Of a stretch of DNA of 8,385 nt, positions 5,884 through 8,385 are shown in pieces. Source of the stretch: an uncultured Fretibacterium sp. (GTDB taxonomy: Bacteria > Synergistota > Synergistia > Synergistales > Aminobacteriaceae); assembly GCF_938040765.1 (NCBI RefSeq), contig NZ_CALIAA010000189.1:1-8385 (forward strand), read 5' to 3'. The position numbers and the translations under genes are program-made. The first letter of the stretch is position 1; the number at the start of each line of letters is the position of its first letter. The notes below the pieces were generated by a model. It was given only the letters and a program-made list of their open reading frames with translations, was not told the origin of the DNA and made no database searches.

Positions 5884-5926
5884 ACGAACTTTATCAAGGT
5901 GAAGCGCCTTCATTGGAGGGGATTCG

Positions 5927-6373
5927 ATGCTCAAGGACAATCCGGCCTTTCGGCGTGCCGAGGGGTATCTATACGGCTACAGGGAGAACATCGCCCGGCT
6001 GGAGGCGCTGCGCTCCGAGTTGAAGCGCCTCGATGCCATGTCCTCGGTCGGAGCGCAGCGGTACGACGCGCCGCCCTCGGAGGGGATCGCCGATCCCGTC
6101 TCCGCTCGCCTGGAGCGCATCGAGAAGGTGGAGGCGGATATCTTGTACCTGGAGCGTTGGACGCGCCCGATAGAGCGCCTCATGGAGGACCTGGGGAGTC
6201 CTTTCGTTCTGGAGGGCTCGGTCAAGCGGGACCTCCTGGCGATTCTGAAGCTGCGCTACCTGGGCGGCAACACCTGGGACAGGACGGCAGACGAGCTGAG
6301 CCTGGGACGGACGACGTTCTTCCAGCGCAAGAAGGAGCTCGTCCGGACGGCGGCCCGGTATCTGGGGCTATAG
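5927..6373 (+). CDS. DUF1492 / ArpU-RinA-like sigma-fold phage transcription regulator
   Basis: 148 residues; GGAGGGG (5915-5921) lies 5 nt before the ATG. Residues 15-90 form long amphipathic helices with heptad-like Leu spacing (NIARLEALRSELKRLDAM; ARLERIEKVEADILYLE). Residues about 100-145 are a sigma-70 region-4-like helix-turn-helix: LLAILKLRYLGGNTWDRTA, then DELSLGRTTFFQRKKELV. The 'LRY-x-G-x-T-W-x-x-x-A-x-x-L' signature is that of the DUF1492/ArpU/RinA family. Such phage proteins act on transcription of late or packaging genes and typically lie between the replication module and the terminase genes, as here. It is flanked by long spacers with dyads on one side and a repeat array on the other, consistent with a regulator acting nearby (inference). 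Confidence 0.75.
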   Translation: MLKDNPAFRRAEGYLYGYRENIARLEALRSELKRLDAMSSVGAQRYDAPPSEGIADPVSARLERIEKVEADILYLERWTRPIERLMEDLGSPFVLEGSVKRDLLAILKLRYLGGNTWDRTADELSLGRTTFFQRKKELVRTAARYLGL

Positions 6374-6451
6374 CGAATCGGATTTTATTCCGGCGTGGCC
6401 ATAGATACCCCGCGCCCGCCGAACGGTCGAGGGGCTCCGGGCTTTTCGGCC

Positions 6452-6472
6452 CCCCCCTGTGGTCACGGTAAG
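6452..6472 (+). repeat. Direct repeat copy 2 (C-run + TGTGGTCACGGTAAG)
   Basis: Partner of the element at 5768-5788. Here the C-run also pairs with the following AAGGGGG, giving a short stem around the conserved core. Confidence 0.5.
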
Positions 6473-6580
6473 GGGGATGCAGCCACAGACGGAGGACATC
6501 CGGCGGACATACCTCGGGTATTTCTCCGATATCCCCCCACAGCCCCCTACAGAGCCACGGAGAGCCCCATCAGGAGCCCC

Positions 6581-6600
6581 GGAGGTAATCTGATACCTCC
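6581..6600. repeat. Inverted repeat GGAGGTA-N6-TACCTCC
   Basis: Perfect 7-bp arms around ATCTGA. The left arm resembles a Shine-Dalgarno, but no start codon with a supported frame follows. Confidence 0.45.
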
Positions 6601-6690
6601 CGAAGCCCTGATGATGCTCTGGGGCCTTCCTGTACGTCTCTCAGGAGCAAATCGACGAAATACGGGGACAGAGGGGAGCCGTCTCCCCGC

Positions 6691-6866
6691 GTTCGTCCGT
6701 CGTTCGTACCTCGGGCGTACTCGTTTCGTACGGCGTACGTATGGGGTACGTACGGGGTACGTACGGCGCACGTCATCCCCGGATAGGGTATCGATACCCT
6801 ATCCAAACCCTATCGACACCCTACCGCCGCCCCACATATACCCTATCGATACCCTATGCCTCCCTG
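6691..6866. repeat. 176-bp phased array of about sixteen 11-bp units around a 24-bp palindrome
   Basis: Units start every 11 bp without slippage at 6691, 6702, 6713 and so on to 6856. The left units are of the GTWCGTACGGS type (for example GTACGTACGGG at 6746). The right units are of the ATCGAYACCCT type (6790, 6812, 6845, with weaker copies at 6801, 6823 and 6834). The switch between types falls at a perfect 24-bp palindrome (6781-6804) whose half is GGATAGGGTATC. One helical turn per unit places all units on the same DNA face, which suits cooperative binding by an oligomer. The array ends about 34 bp before a TATAAT element. The 11-bp period also explains the long open frames in several frames on both strands here, which I do not call as genes. 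Confidence 0.85.
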
Positions 6867-6899
6867 GCCGGAGGCAGGAGATCGAGAACGGGGCAAGGC

Positions 6900-6905
6900 T
6901 ATAAT
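6900..6905 (+). promoter_or_regulatory. Candidate -10 element downstream of the 11-bp array
   Basis: A consensus TATAAT with no recognisable -35 at 16-18 bp upstream, where GAGGCAGGAG is found. Absence of a -35 beside a large upstream array suggests an activator-dependent promoter for the gene at 6968 (inference). Confidence 0.45.
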
Positions 6906-6967
6906 GGTCAGGGTATGATGGCGTGGGGATAAAAGGCTGTGGCTTTGGAGAACAGGAGGGGCTTGAA

Positions 6968-7471
6968 ATGGGGCGGAGGAAGCGGCAGGTCGTTCCGTTG
7001 TCTGGGGACGGTCGTAGGCTGGAGACGCTTATCGACATCATCCTGAGGTGTCATCCGATGGGGCTCCGGGTTCTGGCCGGGGAGTACGAGCCGACGACCG
7101 ACGAGCATTCCGAGATTCTGGCGTGTCCGTCTCGGGGAGAGATCGACATTCCACGGGGGGCGGTCGGGTTCTGGGGGAGCTCCGAGGAGGAGGACCGGGT
7201 CATCCGGGCGGAGGTGTTCGAGGGTGTCCTGGGGAAGATCGGGGGGTGGTCTGGGCTGGCAGCCGCCACACAGCGCTTTGCAGAGGCCTACCCGAAGACC
7301 TGGGCCATCGTCGAGGATCACGTGACGTGGGTCACGGGGCGCAGCTTTTCCCGTCTGGACGAGCCCCAGCTCGAGCGTGTGGCGTCGCGTCACGGGCTGG
7401 CCCCGGAGACGATACAGCGATACCGACGGGAGTTCCCCGGACACTTGGCCGAGCTGGCGCTTCGAGGGTGA
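6968..7471 (+). CDS. Unrecognised phage protein with possible C-terminal HTH
   Basis: 167 residues from ATG 6968; CAGGAGGGG (6953-6961) lies 6 nt upstream, so the GTG at 6923 is rejected as the start. The N-terminus is basic (MGRRKRQVV), then comes a mixed region with an acidic turn SSEEED (71-76). The C-terminal stretch LDEPQLERVASRHGLAPETIQRYRREF (about 130-156) looks like two helices with a turn, as in an HTH or a small DNA-binding module. I do not recognise the family. Its place after a late-type regulator and before an acidic small protein could suit a small DNA-binding protein near a packaging module, but that is a guess. GC-rich and consistent in codon use with the replication genes. 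Confidence 0.7.
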   Translation: MGRRKRQVVPLSGDGRRLETLIDIILRCHPMGLRVLAGEYEPTTDEHSEILACPSRGEIDIPRGAVGFWGSSEEEDRVIRAEVFEGVLGKIGGWSGLAAATQRFAEAYPKTWAIVEDHVTWVTGRSFSRLDEPQLERVASRHGLAPETIQRYRREFPGHLAELALRG

Positions 7472-7476
7472 GGGGG

Positions 7477-7491
7477 GTAACGATTCCTTAC
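7477..7491. promoter_or_regulatory. Iteron-like 15-bp dyad GTAA-N7-TTAC
   Basis: GTAACGATTCCTTAC begins 6 nt after the preceding stop codon, between G-run and CCC flanks. Same core and spacing as the intragenic iterons and the site at 5748. Confidence 0.45.
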
Positions 7492-7540
7492 ATCCCTTGG
7501 CGGGGTACGAATCCGTTTCACCCCCCATACCGTGAGCACC

Positions 7541-7555
7541 GTAAGAATTTGTTAC
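7541..7555. promoter_or_regulatory. Iteron-like 15-bp dyad GTAA-N7-TTAC with extended arms
   Basis: GTAAGAATTTGTTAC with CC before and GG after, so the arms extend to CCGTAA/TTACGG (7539-7557). It is the third such site in the spacers. A further imperfect hairpin, GGTTTTTC (7567-7574) with GGAAAACC (7584-7591), follows it. Confidence 0.45.
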
Positions 7556-7638
7556 GGCGCCCGGGAGGTTTTTCAGGGCTTCCGGAAAACCCTAGAAAAG
7601 GCACAACCCAGTCTGGTACAGGGAGGAGTGATGACAGT

Positions 7639-7995
7639 ATGGCGGCACGGTTGATCAGTGAGAGCCTAGATACAGGGTATGAGCGTTTCTTGTTCGCCTT
7701 CGATATCACAGAGAATGCCAGGATTTTCCCGAGCTACGACGACGAGGACGACGATGACACGCCTCTCCGACTCCAGATCGGCTTTATATACATCAAGGAG
7801 GACGGGGAAGAGGAACGATATGCCAACAACGCCTTGGCGTCTATCCTTTCGCATTCGCCGTATTGGAACGAACCCACGACGGAATTTCCCCCGGAGGAGA
7901 TCGAGCGGATCGTCAACCTGCACCCGCTTAACGACTGGGGGAAGCCCATGACGCCCGAGGAGCTGGAGCTCAACCGTCAGATGTTCCCGTACTGA
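7639..7995 (+). CDS. Small acidic protein of unknown function
   Basis: 118 residues from ATG 7639; GGGAGGAG (7621-7628) lies 10 nt upstream, slightly long. The protein has 26 Asp/Glu against 9 Lys/Arg, with two acidic clusters: DDEDDDD (34-40) and EDGEEE (54-59). Between and after them are strand-like and aromatic segments (LRLQIGFIYI; YERFLFAF). I do not recognise the family and see no signal peptide or membrane segment. Strong acidity in a small phage protein is seen in DNA mimics, but also in many unrelated proteins, so no function is assigned. It is preceded by a dyad-rich spacer and followed by a palindrome cluster, so it is probably transcribed as part of a short unit from upstream. Confidence 0.7.
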   Translation: MAARLISESLDTGYERFLFAFDITENARIFPSYDDEDDDDTPLRLQIGFIYIKEDGEEERYANNALASILSHSPYWNEPTTEFPPEEIERIVNLHPLNDWGKPMTPEELELNRQMFPY

Positions 7996-8036
7996 GCCCG
8001 TGAGCCAAGCCCTGCTCTCCGGTCCCAAGGCGGAGC

Positions 8037-8057
8037 ACCGTCGGAAATTCCGACGGT
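8037..8057. repeat. 21-bp perfect inverted repeat
   Basis: ACCGTCGGAA (8037-8046) and TTCCGACGGT (8048-8057) around a single A. The GAAATTC centre is shared with the palindrome at 8147. It is followed by TTCCCTGAGGGGGGGAA, a second imperfect dyad. Confidence 0.65.
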
Positions 8058-8146
8058 ATTCCCTGAGGGGGGGAACGGATCGACCCCCTCCTTGGCCCCT
8101 GCTACAGGATCTTTTTGTACCGGCCCCCGGCAGGACGGGCCTCGAA

Positions 8147-8271
8147 TACCCTCAGAAATTCTTAGGGTACTCATTTCGCGGGTACCCTTGTCACCCTCAG
8201 AGTTTCTTAGGGTGTCCCCTCAGGGGCTCAATCCGTTTGATACCCTTGGTCCCTCACGGTTCATTAGGGAC
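8147..8271. repeat. Three related 23-bp palindromes
   Basis: Copies at 8147-8169, 8192-8214 and 8249-8271 share NCCCTCA at the left and TTAGGGN at the right. Where the outermost base changes (T, C, G) its partner changes with it (A, G, C), so pairing is conserved. Between copies lie smaller dyads such as CCCCTCAGGGG (8216-8226). Outer CCTTGG/CCAAGG blocks bracket the third copy. Confidence 0.7.
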
Positions 8272-8290
8272 AGGCCAAGGAGGCTCAAGT

Positions 8291-8307
8291 GTCGTCATTT
8301 TGACGAC
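8291..8307. repeat. Inverted repeat GTCGTCA-TTT-TGACGAC
   Basis: Perfect 7-bp arms around TTT, about 55 bp upstream of the TATAAT at 8364. It is placed like an operator or activator site for the next gene. Confidence 0.5.
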
Positions 8308-8360
8308 GGTTGGAGGGCGGCCCCCTGCTTCCCTGCGCCGCAGATCGGCACGCCGGACGT

Positions 8361-8385
8361 TGGTATAATCGTCATCGAGGAGGTG
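8361..8385 (+). promoter_or_regulatory. Extended -10 promoter and Shine-Dalgarno of the next gene
   Basis: TGGTATAAT (8361-8369) is a consensus extended -10 (TG-N-TATAAT) with no clear -35. GAGGAGGTG occupies 8377-8385, so the start codon should lie within about 10 nt beyond the window. The -10 to ribosome-site distance is very short, so the transcript would have a minimal leader, or the TATAAT may be fortuitous. Confidence 0.5.

Larger units (their letters stand above)
5523..5926. other. 404-bp non-coding spacer rich in palindromes
   Basis: I see no gene here. It holds a possible promoter, an intrinsic terminator and at least five inverted repeats listed separately, plus two related CCTTGGCCA(A/G)GGG blocks (about 5627-5638 and 5694-5706). 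Open frames crossing it have no convincing ribosome site and follow the repeats. Confidence 0.7.
6374..6690. other. Non-coding spacer before the 11-bp array
   Basis: I see no supported gene. It contains direct-repeat copy 2 (6452-6472) and an inverted repeat GGAGGTA-N6-TACCTCC (6581-6600). It also shows traces of 11-bp periodicity, such as GGACATCC at 6494 and GGACATAC at 6505, and AGCC blocks spaced 12, 10 and 12 bp from 6541. A long open frame crossing it (from GTG 6395) lacks a ribosome site and follows the repeats. Confidence 0.6.
7996..8385. other. Non-coding spacer with palindrome family, ending at a promoter and ribosome site
   Basis: No supported gene. An open frame from GTG 8000 to 8368 has no ribosome site, and its repeated peptide (Phe-Leu-Gly motifs) simply translates the palindromes. 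The palindromes, an inverted repeat and the promoter are listed separately. Confidence 0.6.

Noticed and set aside
6691..6866. CRISPR or ordinary microsatellite
   Set aside because: Units are only 11 bp and contiguous, so not CRISPR. The two unit types and central palindrome are more ordered than simple slippage would give.
6395..6904. 169-codon open frame across the repeat array
   Set aside because: GTG start without a ribosome site. The peptide is periodic only because the DNA has an 11-bp period, which also opens frames on the opposite strand.
6923..6967. GTG upstream start for the gene at 6968
   Set aside because: CAGGAGGGG lies 6 nt before ATG 6968, inside this extension, so the ATG is favoured.
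8000..8368. 122-codon open frame with repeated Phe-Leu-Gly motifs
   Set aside because: No Shine-Dalgarno before the GTG. The repeated peptide is the translation of the palindromes, and paired arm changes indicate selection on DNA or RNA symmetry.
1..8385. tRNA, rRNA or transposase genes
   Set aside because: No cloverleaf, rRNA core sequence, or transposase motif was seen on either strand.

Overview
The window looks like the early-to-middle region of a bacteriophage or prophage from a high-GC bacterium. All supported genes lie on the + strand, most are tightly packed with 4-8 nt stop/start overlaps, and the gene types and order are those of a phage replication module followed by a late-transcription regulator. 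The host cannot be named from sequence alone. The codon style and strong AGGAGG-type Shine-Dalgarno sites would fit several high-GC phyla, and any narrower guess would be speculation.

Left part (1-5204): the tail of an XRE-type repressor-like gene; an unrecognised gene (200-988); a small helix-turn-helix protein (982-1275); a replisome-organiser/initiator-type protein (1275-2219); a DnaB-like RecA-fold ATPase/helicase (2212-3537); and an SF2 DEAD/DEAH helicase (3534-5204). Inside the initiator gene, between its N-terminal DNA-binding domain and its C-terminal domain, are five tandem ~21-bp palindromic iterons plus a diverged sixth, with a sharply AT-rich tract between them. This is the layout of the lambda O gene and marks a likely origin of replication. 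A second XRE-type gene (5244-5522) follows but carries an in-frame TAA after 24 codons and is called a pseudogene.

Right part (5523-8385): small genes separated by long non-coding spacers rich in cis elements. The 5523-5926 spacer has an intrinsic terminator and a stack of palindromes. Next comes a DUF1492/ArpU/RinA-like sigma-fold regulator (5927-6373). The 6374-6967 spacer contains a 176-bp array of about sixteen 11-bp units, organised around a 24-bp perfect palindrome and ending just before a TATAAT element. Then come two unrecognised proteins (6968-7471; an acidic one at 7639-7995) and a spacer (7996-8385) with a family of 21-23 bp palindromes. The window ends on an extended -10 element and a perfect Shine-Dalgarno for a gene just outside.

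Working model (inference): the initiator binds the intragenic iterons and recruits the DnaB-like helicase, with the SF2 helicase assisting. The 15-bp core of the iterons (GTAA-N7-TTAC) recurs three times in downstream spacers, suggesting that one protein reads both the origin and these sites. The sigma-like regulator, or another oligomerising factor, may use the 11-bp phased array to drive the downstream transcription unit.
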